Of a stretch of DNA of 39,835 nt, positions 1 to 9,800 are shown in pieces. This stretch comes from Minisyncoccota bacterium (GTDB lineage: Bacteria; Patescibacteriota; Minisyncoccia; Minisyncoccales; Minisyncoccaceae): the NCBI GenBank assembly GCA_028704755.1, contig JAQWEU010000003.1, positions 1 through 39,835 on the forward strand, read 5' to 3'. Position 1 is the stretch's first letter; each line of letters starts with the position of its first letter. The translations under genes were made by a program, and so were the position numbers. Below the pieces are notes generated by a model, which was not told the DNA's origin, did not search any database, and was given only the letters and a program-made list of their open reading frames with translations.

Positions 1-23
1 GTTATTGTTTCTTCTTTGGTCAT
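1..23 (-). CDS. Possible 5' end of a transposase gene (partial)
   Basis: On the minus strand an ATG at 23-21 opens a frame reading MTKEETI before the window ends. Its position, directly inside the presumed IS end and pointing away from it, fits a transposase start. Seven codons cannot show homology, so this rests on context alone. The start codon overlaps the base of an inverted repeat (22-57), which would hinder translation initiation. Confidence 0.3.
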
Positions 24-57
24 ATATCAATCAATTATTGTTATTTGATTGATATAT
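22..57. repeat. Inverted repeat (13-bp arms) over the minus-strand start codon
   Basis: Arms 22-34 and 45-57 are perfectly complementary, with a 10-nt loop at 35-44. In minus-strand RNA this hairpin would end inside the AUG of the presumed transposase. Structures that hide the start site are a known way for IS elements to limit transposase synthesis. The stem is very AT-rich, so its strength is modest. Confidence 0.6.
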
Positions 58-74
58 ACCTTAAAGTGTCTTAC

Positions 75-118
75 TAGGACATTTTCATTTTGCTCTAAGT
101 AGGACATTATCACGTTGC
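75..118. repeat. Two direct 19-bp boxes, 25-bp period
   Basis: Box 1 (75-93) and box 2 (100-118) share TAGGACATT, then CA, then TTGC at identical spacing. Fifteen of nineteen positions match. Their place inside the presumed IS end suggests transposase-binding sites. Confidence 0.6.
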
Positions 119-144
119 CACTACATACAGACCAATACAAACAC

Positions 145-174
145 TTGACAACTTTTAGGTATCGGGAGTATAAT
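145..174 (+). promoter_or_regulatory. Consensus sigma-70-type promoter
   Basis: TTGACA (145-150) and TATAAT (169-174) are perfect consensus boxes, 18 bp apart. Transcription would start near 181. The promoter lies about 20 bp outside the IS end and reads into the region with a strong terminator at 271-297. Confidence 0.8.
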
Positions 175-180
175 ATTATT

Positions 181-297
181 GTAACGATCGTTAATCAATT
201 TCCCGCTTTCCTTAAAGCGGTACCGCTCTTTTAAATATCAATATATTTTGCACTTTTCTTTTTAATAAATAGAGATACTTAAGTATCTCTCTTTTTT
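181..297 (+). ncRNA. Candidate small RNA or attenuated leader
   Basis: The stretch between the promoter at 145-174 and the terminator at 271-297 has no ATG and no ORF on the + strand. It holds a short palindrome (183-192) and two mutually exclusive hairpins: 203-220 (7-bp arms, CCTT loop) and the 12-bp palindrome AGCGGTACCGCT at 216-227. The RNA would be about 115 nt long. It could be a free small RNA, or a leader whose terminator controls read-through into the gene at 368. No known RNA family is recognised. Confidence 0.45.
271..297 (+). terminator. Intrinsic terminator
   Basis: A perfect 20-bp palindrome (271-290, arms AGAGATACTT and its complement) is followed by C and a run of seven T. 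It lies downstream of the promoter at 145-174 and upstream of a second promoter at 309-337. Confidence 0.8.
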
Positions 298-308
298 TAT
301 CTTTTTAA

Positions 309-337
309 TTTACCTTAATGGTTTTATTTGCTACAAT
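309..337 (+). promoter_or_regulatory. Promoter of the 368-2433 unit
   Basis: TTTACC (309-314), a 17-bp spacer and an extended -10 TGC-TACAAT (-10 at 332-337) stand 30 bp before the ATG at 368. The extended TGn element recurs upstream of many genes in this window. Confidence 0.6.
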
Positions 338-367
338 AATATTATTAATAAATTAATAAATATAAAT

Positions 368-832
368 ATGCAGCATATTTGGTCAGTACTATGTCAAAAA
401 TCCTCTATTGATTTCGAAACAAATTTAGTAAGTTTATTCGAATGTATTGAGGAAGTCAATTTGGTATTCAATAATACTAAGGATGCTAATAGTGAAAAAA
501 TCGTTATTCCTGTAAATTGGCAATTGGTCAATTACTGGGTTGTTGATAGTGGTGAGGAGGAAGGTGATTTAGAGATGAAGATTGAATTCGTAAATCCAGA
601 TGGAGTGATTTTCAATAGTTATGAGAATAAGATTAGCTTGCAAAAGAATATAAAGAGGTTTAGGAGTAGGACGAATATAAATGGTTTCGAAGTTTCGAAG
701 AGCGGAAGGTATAAAGTTTTTGTTAATTATAAGAAGGGGGGAGAGTATGTAAAAATTTCTGAGCTTCCTGTCGATATAAATATAAGTTTCAATATTCCTC
801 CAGAAGGGAATATCGGATTGAATAATAATTAA
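368..832 (+). CDS. Small beta-rich protein of unknown function (DUF6941-like fold?)
   Basis: The 154-residue protein has no signal peptide or membrane segment and alternates hydrophobic and polar residues, as in a beta sandwich. The start reads MQHIWSVLC and an SLF motif follows near residue 22. A G-Y-Y/K-V strand near residues 112-118 is typical of Ig-like folds. The pattern reminds me of DUF6941-type proteins, but I cannot confirm it. It lies 11 bp upstream of the TIGR04141/DUF6119-type gene and shares its promoter, so the two products probably act together in the cytoplasm. No catalytic motif is visible. Confidence 0.8.
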   Translation: MQHIWSVLCQKSSIDFETNLVSLFECIEEVNLVFNNTKDANSEKIVIPVNWQLVNYWVVDSGEEEGDLEMKIEFVNPDGVIFNSYENKISLQKNIKRFRSRTNINGFEVSKSGRYKVFVNYKKGGEYVKISELPVDINISFNIPPEGNIGLNNN

Positions 833-843
833 GAGAAGATAAA

Positions 844-2433
844 ATGGCAGATCCTAGAATCAATAGAGTATCAGTATATCTGATAAAAAAGCATGTATTC
901 CTAGAAGAGGTTTTGAAGAAGAAATTACAAGTCCATAAAATCGAGATACCCAATAGTGGTATCTTGTTTGTTGGAGAAGCAAGAATCAATCCACCGAAAT
1001 GGATCAGGAGTTTTTTTCCTGATGCAGAAATTGATTATGAAAAATTGAAGATATTCAATTCATATCCGAGTGCTGTTTTCTTGACGAAGATCGATACTGG
1101 AAACAATGAAGAGAGGGTGTTCGCTATTACTTTCGGCGGTGGGTGGCAAATGATAGAAGGGGAGGCTATCGAGGATAATTTTGGATTAAGAACTACTTTG
1201 AATCTGATCAATCCAAAAGGATTGAAGAGCATTGATAAAAAGAATCTGAGCTTGGTCCAAAAAAGGAGTAGGGAGAATATAGGGAAAGAGGGAGTCGTTT
1301 CTGATTTCGGTGTCGATATTGACCAGGACCTGATACAGTCAGTTGTCGGACGTTCAAAGGATAGGTCTTTTGGAACTACTTTGAGCGGTAAGGATTCTTT
1401 GCATCTATCGATAGAAATCGATATGAACAATCTGAAAGAGAAATTGGCTGATTATTATAAGGCATATAATAGTGAAGAGTATAAGAATAATTTTTCGTGG
1501 ATTGATCAGGTGAAAGAGATTTCAAATAAATCCTTAATCATCAGATTGAATGAAAGAGTTGTATCGGCAATGAAGGAGAATGAAATAACAGAGAAGATGT
1601 GGCTGTCTATTCCAGATGTAATAAATTGGGAAGATGTGGCTGGTTTCAAGTATGGGAATAAGAAAGAAACGCTTTATCCTGATCTCTATCTAGCTGATTT
1701 CAAAGCAGTCTTTGCTGATGAGAATCTGGAGCTTGATCTCTTAAAGAGGACCAGTGTGAATTGCATGAGCGTTTCGAAAGAGAATACTATGTATTCCTGG
1801 AAGGTGTTCAAATGTCTTTATGCAGAAATCGAAGATAATGGTAATAGATATATATTGAATGGTGCAAGATGGTATCAGATCGATAAAGAATTCTATGATG
1901 CAGTTAGTGAGGATTATTCATCAGTTCCTCTTTCGGATATCAAGTTGCCTGATTGCCCAAAGGATAAGAACGAGTCCGAATATATAAAATGGGTAAGTGA
2001 TAATAATGATTATGCTTGTCTGGATGGGGCAAGGATAAATTATGATGGACATAGTTCGATAGAGTTCTGCGATCTTCTTTCTCCTAATAATGAGATAATA
2101 CATGTAAAGAGGTATGGAGGATCGTCTGTCCTGAATAACATGTTCGGGCAGGCGGTAATTTCGGGAAGGCTATTCTTAACCGATCCTGCCTTTAGAAAAA
2201 GGATTAATTCTAGGCTGGTTGAGAATTATAAGCTGAAAGATATCGAAAACAAGAAAATTGATTCATCAAAATATAAGATAGTGATAGGGGTAATCAGTTC
2301 TTCGGAAAAGGATCTGATCGAGATGCCATTTTTCAGCAAGGTTTCTTTGAGGAGTACAAGAAGGATGCTTGAAGCTTTTGGGTATGATGTTTCTTTCAAG
2401 AAAATATATTCTTTGGAAAAGGGTTTGGATTAG
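844..2433 (+). CDS. TIGR04141/DUF6119-type sporadically distributed protein
   Basis: The 529 residues match the usual length of the TIGR04141 (DUF6119) family. Conserved blocks are FGGGW (97-101) followed by an FGLR stretch, SFGTTLSGKD (175-184), HVKRYGGSS (420-428), and a C-terminal block around 496-520 with FFSKVSLRSTRR and GYDVS. The family's biochemical activity is unknown to me. It is scattered among bacteria and often found in variable or defence-rich regions, which fits its position beside an IS end here. No membrane segment or signal peptide is present, so the protein is cytoplasmic. It follows the small beta-rich protein by 11 bp in one unit. The family call comes from recalled motif spacing, not from a search. 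A defence role is inference. Confidence 0.75.
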   Translation: MADPRINRVSVYLIKKHVFLEEVLKKKLQVHKIEIPNSGILFVGEARINPPKWIRSFFPDAEIDYEKLKIFNSYPSAVFLTKIDTGNNEERVFAITFGGGWQMIEGEAIEDNFGLRTTLNLINPKGLKSIDKKNLSLVQKRSRENIGKEGVVSDFGVDIDQDLIQSVVGRSKDRSFGTTLSGKDSLHLSIEIDMNNLKEKLADYYKAYNSEEYKNNFSWIDQVKEISNKSLIIRLNERVVSAMKENEITEKMWLSIPDVINWEDVAGFKYGNKKETLYPDLYLADFKAVFADENLELDLLKRTSVNCMSVSKENTMYSWKVFKCLYAEIEDNGNRYILNGARWYQIDKEFYDAVSEDYSSVPLSDIKLPDCPKDKNESEYIKWVSDNNDYACLDGARINYDGHSSIEFCDLLSPNNEIIHVKRYGGSSVLNNMFGQAVISGRLFLTDPAFRKRINSRLVENYKLKDIENKKIDSSKYKIVIGVISSSEKDLIEMPFFSKVSLRSTRRMLEAFGYDVSFKKIYSLEKGLD

Positions 2434-2441
2434 TTCTCTAT

Positions 2442-2471
2442 TTGAATAAATACATCTAATTGTGGTAATAT
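2442..2471 (+). promoter_or_regulatory. Promoter of the 2504-3729 unit
   Basis: TTGAAT (2442-2447), an 18-bp spacer and an extended -10 TGG-TAATAT (2466-2471) lie 32 bp before the ATG at 2504. Confidence 0.6.
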
Positions 2472-2503
2472 AAATGAAAGATTATTTATTTAAGAAGTAA
2501 ATC

Positions 2504-3346
2504 ATGCTAAATCAAGAATTAGTAAATTACATTGAAAAATCTCTAAACTCAGGAGCTAAAAAAGAAGATATTAAAAAGAAGCTCTTTGAGGTGGGATGGA
2601 AGGATTGGGACATTGATGTTGCCTTTTCTTTTGTTGAAGTAAATGTGAAAGAAGATCTAGGTGGAAATTCTCCTAAGCCAGTAATTGAAGAGATAAAGAC
2701 TATTGATGATTTGGTCTGTGACATGCTCAGGCAAGGGAAGTCGAGGGATAATATTTTCGAGGAGCTGTTGAATGCATATGATTATGGAGAGATTAAACGT
2801 GCTTTTGATAGGTATGTCGCTGAAGAAGAAAAAAAAATGAGTCCGACAGCTTCTTTTGGATTCATAGTAGTCGCGCTTGCTTTTGTCTCTTTCATTTCAA
2901 TCGCTTGGGATAAACTGATGGGGGATTTCCGAATGTATGCAATCCTAATCTTTTGCTTGTTCTATTTCCTTTCTGGATTATATATCAAGTATAGGGAAAA
3001 GATCATCTTAGGAGGGGAGATAATATGTTTTTTTTCCGTCGTTGCTTCTGGGTTCTCTGTCTATCTCTTATCAAATAGTTTCTTAGTGAACCTATCTTGG
3101 GTGCAGGATGTCATATTATGGATGTTCATAATCCTGTTCATGGGGGTGCTTGCTGATAGTCTCTTGATCCTGAAGTTCGCTTTGCTAGTCGGATTGGTTC
3201 CGGCAATTGCTTACCCTTTCATGATGATCAGGAGTGGAGAGTCTTTTGTGACCCAAGGTTTTACATGGTCTAATGTATACATGATAATGTTCTTCGTTAC
3301 GTTGTTCTTGGTCGCTATCATAATAAATAAGAGGTCGCATAATTAA
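2504..3346 (+). CDS. Membrane protein with duplicated N-terminal helical motif, DUF2157-like
   Basis: The 280-residue protein has two parts. Residues 1-45 form a small helical module (MLNQELVNYIEKSL, then GW and IDVAF) of a type often seen at the N terminus of CPR membrane proteins. A second, diverged copy seems to sit at residues 66-103 (DDLVCDMLRQGKS to EIKRAFDRY). From about residue 112 to the end there are roughly seven hydrophobic segments, in a pattern like DUF2157 predicted membrane proteins. The two copies of the module probably face the cytoplasm. No enzymatic motif is seen. It is followed after 14 bp by another small membrane protein gene, so the two are likely co-transcribed. Confidence 0.75.
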   Translation: MLNQELVNYIEKSLNSGAKKEDIKKKLFEVGWKDWDIDVAFSFVEVNVKEDLGGNSPKPVIEEIKTIDDLVCDMLRQGKSRDNIFEELLNAYDYGEIKRAFDRYVAEEEKKMSPTASFGFIVVALAFVSFISIAWDKLMGDFRMYAILIFCLFYFLSGLYIKYREKIILGGEIICFFSVVASGFSVYLLSNSFLVNLSWVQDVILWMFIILFMGVLADSLLILKFALLVGLVPAIAYPFMMIRSGESFVTQGFTWSNVYMIMFFVTLFLVAIIINKRSHN

Positions 3347-3360
3347 TTAAAAAAAATATT

Positions 3361-3729
3361 ATGGAAAAATGGTTAGAGTTCATATTAACTAATCTTTCAA
3401 TTATGGTAATCGAATTGCCAATATTATTCATAATTGGAAAGTTCATCTTAAAGGATAGGTATGAATCTGATACGATTATCTTTTCAGGGGCAATCGCCAC
3501 GATGATGAGCACTCCTTATCTTTGGTACGTGTGCCCACTTTTTTTTAATGTATCTTCTCCTTATTATCTTTATTTCTCTCAGGCAATAGTCATCTTAGTC
3601 GAGTCGATTGTCTTTTGTAATGCTTTGCGGATGCAGATTAGTAAGGCATTGTTAATTTCTGCCGTAATAAATATCGCAAGTTATTTGCTGTATTCTAAAG
3701 TGTTAGCATTCATAGTCGTGAAGATGTGA
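3361..3729 (+). CDS. Small integral membrane protein, function unknown
   Basis: The 122-residue protein consists almost entirely of four hydrophobic helices (about residues 9-29, 38-58, 66-86 and 98-118). It has a few charged residues in the first loop (KDRYESD). I do not recognise a family. It lies 14 bp after the DUF2157-like gene and ends 74 bp before the large macroglobulin-like gene, which has its own promoter. It probably works with its upstream neighbour in the membrane. Confidence 0.7.
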   Translation: MEKWLEFILTNLSIMVIELPILFIIGKFILKDRYESDTIIFSGAIATMMSTPYLWYVCPLFFNVSSPYYLYFSQAIVILVESIVFCNALRMQISKALLISAVINIASYLLYSKVLAFIVVKM

Positions 3730-3738
3730 TCCTGGCTG

Positions 3739-3767
3739 GTGACAAAAGCAGTAATTGTTAATATAAT
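3739..3767 (+). promoter_or_regulatory. Promoter of the macroglobulin-like gene
   Basis: GTGACA (3739-3744, five of six consensus bases), a 17-bp spacer and a perfect TATAAT (3762-3767) lie 36 bp before the ATG at 3804. This is one of the stronger promoters in the window. Confidence 0.7.
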
Positions 3768-3803
3768 GAATACGTATTAAATAAGAAATCAATTCAATTT
3801 TGC

Positions 3804-6800
3804 ATGGAGGATAAATTTGAGAAAAGCGAGGTAGGTAGTGATGAGGCAAAGACAACTAATCCAGTTGATCAGAATACTGGACCGGTCTTAAATAAGGATG
3901 TCTTGCGAGAATATATCGGCATACAAGAAAAAGAAAAATCTTCTAATTTCAAAGATAGGTTGGATTTTTATTTAGAGCAATTCAAAGAGAATATTGCAAA
4001 TAATGTAACGATACAGGAATTGAAGTATTTCTGGACTCCAATAAGGATGGGGGTGGTAGCAGGAGCTGTCTTATTAGTTTTTGTGGTATTCTATCTTTTT
4101 GCTTTAGTCGACGTGAATAATAGTAAACTTGTTTCCCAGTACAGATTAGTTCCGGAAAAGATTTCTAAATCAGCAGCCATACGGATCTCGATACCAGATG
4201 ATATAGATGTAGAAAAGGCAAAAAATTCTGTAGTCTTCAATCCTAGGATCGATGGATCATGGGTTGATAAAAAATATTCTATCTTCGATTATGTCTTTGC
4301 TGGTGATGGAAAGAAGATGTTATTCTTCAAGCCGAATAATCAATTAGTGGAGGATAGGTATTATCAAGCATCACTGGACATGGGAGACGGGAAAAAAATA
4401 AAGGCTGATTTCTTGGCAGTCGACGATCCAAAGGTAGAGGCTGTCTTTCCTGGTAATACTGAGGAGGCAATGGAAGATTCAAAGATAATTATCGCTTTCA
4501 ATAGGCCAATGATCTCTTTTGATAGTGAAAGCGTCCAAGACGTTCAGAATCCTCCTATTGAAATAATTCCTGAAACAAGAGGAAAATTCAGGTGGATCAG
4601 TCCGAACGTCCTTCAGTTCCAGCCAGAGGAGAATCTAATCTCTTCGATGAATTATAATGTCAAGGTCAAGGAAGGATTCGTTTCTTTGGATGATATAAAG
4701 GTACCTGGAGGAGATTTTTCTTTTAAAACAAGAACATTGAAATATCTGGGTGATAATAAGAATGATCGGGCAATAGTTTACAATCAGCCTATTAGGATAT
4801 ATTTCAACCAGCAGGTAGATATTAAAAAAATCGCTTCAGAGATAAGTATTTATGGCAATGGACATAAAATTCCTTTCTATATCGGATATGCGGATAAGAG
4901 CGGGAGCGCGGAGGTAAAAAATGATTCTCAACCTGATATTATCAGCAGTATCGTAGATACTGTTTCTTCCAGTATTAATAACATGGGGAATGGGGTTGAT
5001 TATTTTGTTTCAGGAGATTATTTTGTCGATACTAATGAAAGCAATAAGGATCTTAATGTCATTGAGATATATAATAAGAACGATAAGAATAATAATGATA
5101 GGATATGGGACTTAGATGTCAATTATTCGATGATTGTGAATAAGGTTTATCCAGTAAAAGGTGATATTGCCTTAGAAGAAAAAAGAGAAATTAATTTTTC
5201 TATACTGAGTATAATAAAAGATATCAATGCTTATTCCCAGAGAACGACATATTCTTCCTTAGATTCATTTGATCCTCAGGGTTATGTCTCGATCGATTTT
5301 TATGAAGATGTTGATCTCAATAAGAGTAGGATAGAGTCTTCTTCGGGTATAGAGAAGACTGAGTATGGTGAGAAGTGTCTGGATGATAATATGAGTAATA
5401 GCAGTTGCCTGAAGACAGTCAATAAGAAGGAGCTGCGTATTCATTTTAATGAAAAGCAATTAGCGGACAAGACTAAGACAAATCTTGTCATAAAAGAGGT
5501 TGTCGGGGAGAGCGGTAGGAAGATCAATTCTTCCGATATCTCTTATGAGATAAAGACTTATAGGCCACTTGATATTAAAATAGGAAAAGATAAAAATAAG
5601 AGTAATTTTTCTGCATTGATCTTATGTTCAAATAATCCTTTGGAGGTTCCGAATAAAGAAGATTTTAAGAAAGTCATCAATGCTGATGGTGATTATGAAA
5701 TATTTTCATGGGGGGTGTCTTGGCAGAATAATTACTATGATGATAATTATTGTCCAAAAGGAGATTTTGTCACGACTGTTGATGTCGGATTCATACCTGA
5801 GAAAAATTATTCTCTAGGATTTCTATTGAATGATGTCTTCGGTCAGAGTGTTGAACAGAGTTTAGGGATTGTTACCGATAAGGCGACTAATGAGGATATT
5901 TCGATCTTTTCAATGCAAAAAGATTATAATATAACTTCTTCTAAGAAGACGAGTGTCTCATTTGGGGTGAAAAATATTGATTATGCTGATATCGAGATAT
6001 GTAAGAAGTATGACGCTGCTAGTTTTTATGATTCATATATCAAAAGAGATTCTTTAATGTCAAATTGCGAGAATTCGAAAAAGGATAAAGTGCAGTTGCC
6101 TCTGAAGAGATGGGTCAACAATTATTTCGATATAGATATCAAGAAATATTTTGATGAGCCATTGGGTAATTATGTGGTAAAGATATCGCATCCTAATTTC
6201 AAGAATAAGGATGGAGGGAATGAGATATATTCTTTCATCACTATTACCAACATCGCTGTCTCTGAGAAGAGGGTTGACCTAACTGATTCTAAAGCTGAGG
6301 AGAACGGTGATATCTTTGGCGAAGTCAAGAATATCTATTGGATAACTAATGTCGAGACCCAGGAACCGATCGAGGGGGCAAAAGTCAAGATATATGCTTC
6401 AGGAAAAATAATCGAAGGACTTTCTAATAAAGAAGGATTAGCATTCATCACTCCTGTTTCTAATTTTGATGAGATAGTCGTCGAATATGGAAGAGATAGT
6501 ACTGTGATATCGAAGGATGATTATCTGAGTGATCCCACAAAGGCCTATGCGGTCAAGAAGGCATATATCTATACTGATAAGCCTGTCTATAAGATGGAGG
6601 AAACGGTGAATATAAGGGGTTTATTCAGATTAGGGTATGATGGTATTTATAAGATACCTACGAATGAGGTGCAGCTAGAAATATCTAATCCAAAAGGAGA
6701 AAAAATATCAAATGCTACTATTGCTTTGGGCGAGTTCGGAACTTTTACTAGTTATTTCAAGGTAGAAAAAGATGCTCCATTGGGAGATTATTCTATTTGC

Positions 6801-9800
6801 GCAACTGATTATGGTTGTAGTCATTTCAACGTCCAGGAGAATATTCCTTCTGCTTTTGAGGTCAATGTTATTCCTACTAAGGACGAGTTCGTCTCAAAGG
6901 AAGTGATAAAGTTGAATTTAAGCGCTAATTATCAATTCGGGGTTCCAGTCGAGAATGCTGAAGTGGAGTATACGATAAGTGCACAAGATTTTTATTTTGA
7001 TAGGGCTAAAGAGGTGGGCGTGAGTTTTGAGAGTGACGATGGTGAAGATGATGGCGAGATAATTTTTGCAAAAGGGAAAACTATCCTGGATATCTATGGG
7101 AAGGGAGAAGTTTCTGAGATAGTCGATATTGAAAAGGTATTTAAAAATTCTTCGAGAAGCAAGGTGTTATATTTTGATTTCAATGTCAAGAGCTCTTTCG
7201 GACAAAGAGTAAGTTATCGTAAGCAGATCATCCTCCATCAAGGTGACTTTTATCTAGGTGCTTCTGTCAATCCATATTTCTTGAAGGTCAATAAGAATCT
7301 AATATTCAAAATCATGACAGCTGATGGTTATGGTAAACCAAAAGCAGTGAAGGATATGGTTACAAATATTTATAGGGTAAGTTGGGAACATGAAAAGAAT
7401 AAGAATCCTGATGGTACTTATAGTTATTCTTGGAAGAAGAAAAGAGATTTTGTAAAAAGTGGAAAAATTTCGACAGATAGGAATGGAACATTTTCAAGAT
7501 CAGGAGATTCCATCGCTGTCGAGGGAGAATATGAGATTGATTTTTCTGGTTCTGATACTTATGGTAATAAGATATCTTTAACGAAGTTATTCTATGTGTT
7601 CGGGGAGAAGCAAGTCGAAGTGAGATCAAATGATGGTTTGAACTTGGATTTGGAAGTAATAAATCCAAATATCAATCTGTCGGAAAAAGGTCATTTGATA
7701 ATCAAGTCACCTTATCCAAAGGCAAAGGCTTTGGTAACAGTTGAAAGGGGTAGAGTATTCGAGCATAAGGTGATTGACATAGTCGGCGGCTTATATGATT
7801 TCGAGTTTACGCCTAAGGGAGAATATTTTCCGAATGTATATGTTTCTGTGTTATTACAGGGGCCTGATTCGGCAATAAGGTTCGGGTCAAAAGAATTCTT
7901 CATAAAGAGCGGTTTAAGTAATCTTAATATCTCGGTCACGACAAATAAAGCTAATTATCTTCCTGGAGAGGAGGTGTTAGTCAAGATCAGGACGCTTGAT
8001 GGTAATCGTTCACCGACTCCTTCTGAGGTCTCATTGTCGGTTTTTAGTAACGATCTTCTAAAGAGTGAAGTCAATATCAATAAGGACCCTTTTAGCTATT
8101 TCTATACTGAATTCCCACTAACTGTTTCTGCTTATTCGAATATGAAAAATGTTATTGGTGGTGATATGATCAAGATGAAAGGCAATAGTTCTTCAGGTGA
8201 TGAGGTCTTAGCAAAAAAGTTCAGGGACGTCATATATTGGAATGGGGAGATCCAGACGAATACTGATGGTTATAAGGAAATCACCCTTAAGCTGCCTCAG
8301 GCTTTGGGTAATTGGAGAATAGAAGCCATTGGCGTCAATAAGGGATCTAATGTCGGTATTGGTTATGCAGATTTTGTCTCTCGAAAGGAGTTGATGATCA
8401 CCCCCTTGAGGCCTTCTTTCATAATTCCTGGAGATAAGTTCTATGTAGGGGCTGAGATCGTTAATCAGACTGATACGAAAAAGACTGTCAATGCTTCTTT
8501 TGCTAGCGATACCTTGAATTTCTTGGGTGGAAATAAGGAGACGTTGTTAAATATTGAACCAGGTGATTCTCAAACTGTTTATTTCTTCGTAGAAGCTCCA
8601 TTCATATACCTAAGAGGACAGCATTCTTTTATCGTTAATACCGATATACAGGACAGTGATACTTTAGTACCTTGTACTGCCGAGAAGGATGAATCCTCTG
8701 TAAGAGGTAAGTGTGGATCTGTTAATGGGCAGAAGCTATCAAGTAAGCCAGAAAATGATTTGTGCAAGGTGGGTACTCCTTCCCAGGTTTCTGGTGAGGG
8801 GCCTTGGAGTTGGACCTGTGAAGGTTTTAATGGAGGAAAGGCAACGACATGCAAGTCTTTGAAAGTTGAGTCTTCTTTTGATGGCAGGTGTGGAAAAGTA
8901 AGCGGAAAGAAAACTGCTTTTGCTCCTGATCAGGACCTTTGTTCTGTGGGGAAGGCGTCTGAGGTCTTAGGTTTTGGTCTGTGGACATGGACTTGTGAAG
9001 GTTTTGGTGGTGGTAAGTCCGCATCTTGTAGCGCTCCGCGGGATGAATCTGTCATTGATGGAGAATGCGGTCGGGCTGATAAGAAGTTTTCTCCAGATAC
9101 TCCAGTTGATTATCTTTGTGATTATGGAAAACCTTCTCCAGTCTCAATTTTCTGGACTTGGACTTGCGAAGGAGCTAATGGGGGAATCAGTGCTGATTGT
9201 TCAGCAAAGAAGTCTGATGATTCGAAGAACAAATGTGGTTCGGCTGATAAGAAGAAATTCTTCTCATCTCCTACTGAGAATCTTTGTTTAGTGGGGACTC
9301 CTTCTAAGGTTACTGGTGAAGGGCCATGGGCATGGACTTGTGGAGATACTCATAGTTCTGTTGAGGAAAAAATAGATGTCCGAGAGAACAATACATATGA
9401 CTATGTCTATATCGGAGGAGGGACCAATGAGAATGAAGTAGATGAGGTCATTTATGTTCCTGATGGTATTTCTACTGATAAGGGAGAGTTATCAATAAGA
9501 ACTTCTCCGAATATTTCAGTGTTTTTATCTGATTCTTTAAATTATCTTGTTAATTATCCATATATTTCATCTGAACAGTTAGCAAGTAAATTGAAATCAA
9601 TGATCCTTTCTGGGCAGGGACTAGGAATAACGAGTATTTTCGAAAAGTTCAAATTGGAAAGCAGTAACCGTGATCCTAAATATGGATTGAATGAGGAGAT
9701 AGAGCAAAGCTTGAAGAAACTTTATAACAATCAGAACTATGATGGTGGGTTCAGCCTGTGGGGAGCAAAAAGTTCTGATTATAATAAAAGTGTTGCTATC

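Larger units (their letters stand above)
1..125 (-). mobile_element. End of an insertion sequence, cut by the window edge
   Basis: Reading from the minus strand, the outer end appears to start TGTAG at about position 125. Two related 19-bp boxes follow at 118-100 and 93-75, then a hairpin, then an ATG-initiated ORF running off the left edge. Duplicated boxes just inside the end, ahead of the transposase gene, resemble the ends of IS481-like elements. The family is a guess from memory of such ends, because almost none of the transposase is present. The exact boundary and any target-site duplication cannot be checked, since the other end is outside the window. Confidence 0.5.

Noticed and set aside
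1035-1430. 131-codon minus-strand ORF, as an example of many minus-strand ORFs
   Set aside because: It is antisense to the conserved FGGGW and SFGTTLSG blocks of the TIGR04141-type gene; similar minus-strand ORFs (for example 7360-7668, 23594-24046, 25953-26321) are antisense to equally secure genes and lack promoters.
8974-9291. 105-codon + strand ORF inside the Cys-rich repeats
   Set aside because: It is in another frame of the macroglobulin-like gene; the main frame carries the clear repeat pattern and this frame shows no recognisable motif.
8706-9350. CRISPR-like array
   Set aside because: The periodic sequence is coding, with diverged repeats of about 175 bp; it has no short identical repeats or spacers. 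No CRISPR array, tRNA or rRNA was seen anywhere in the window.
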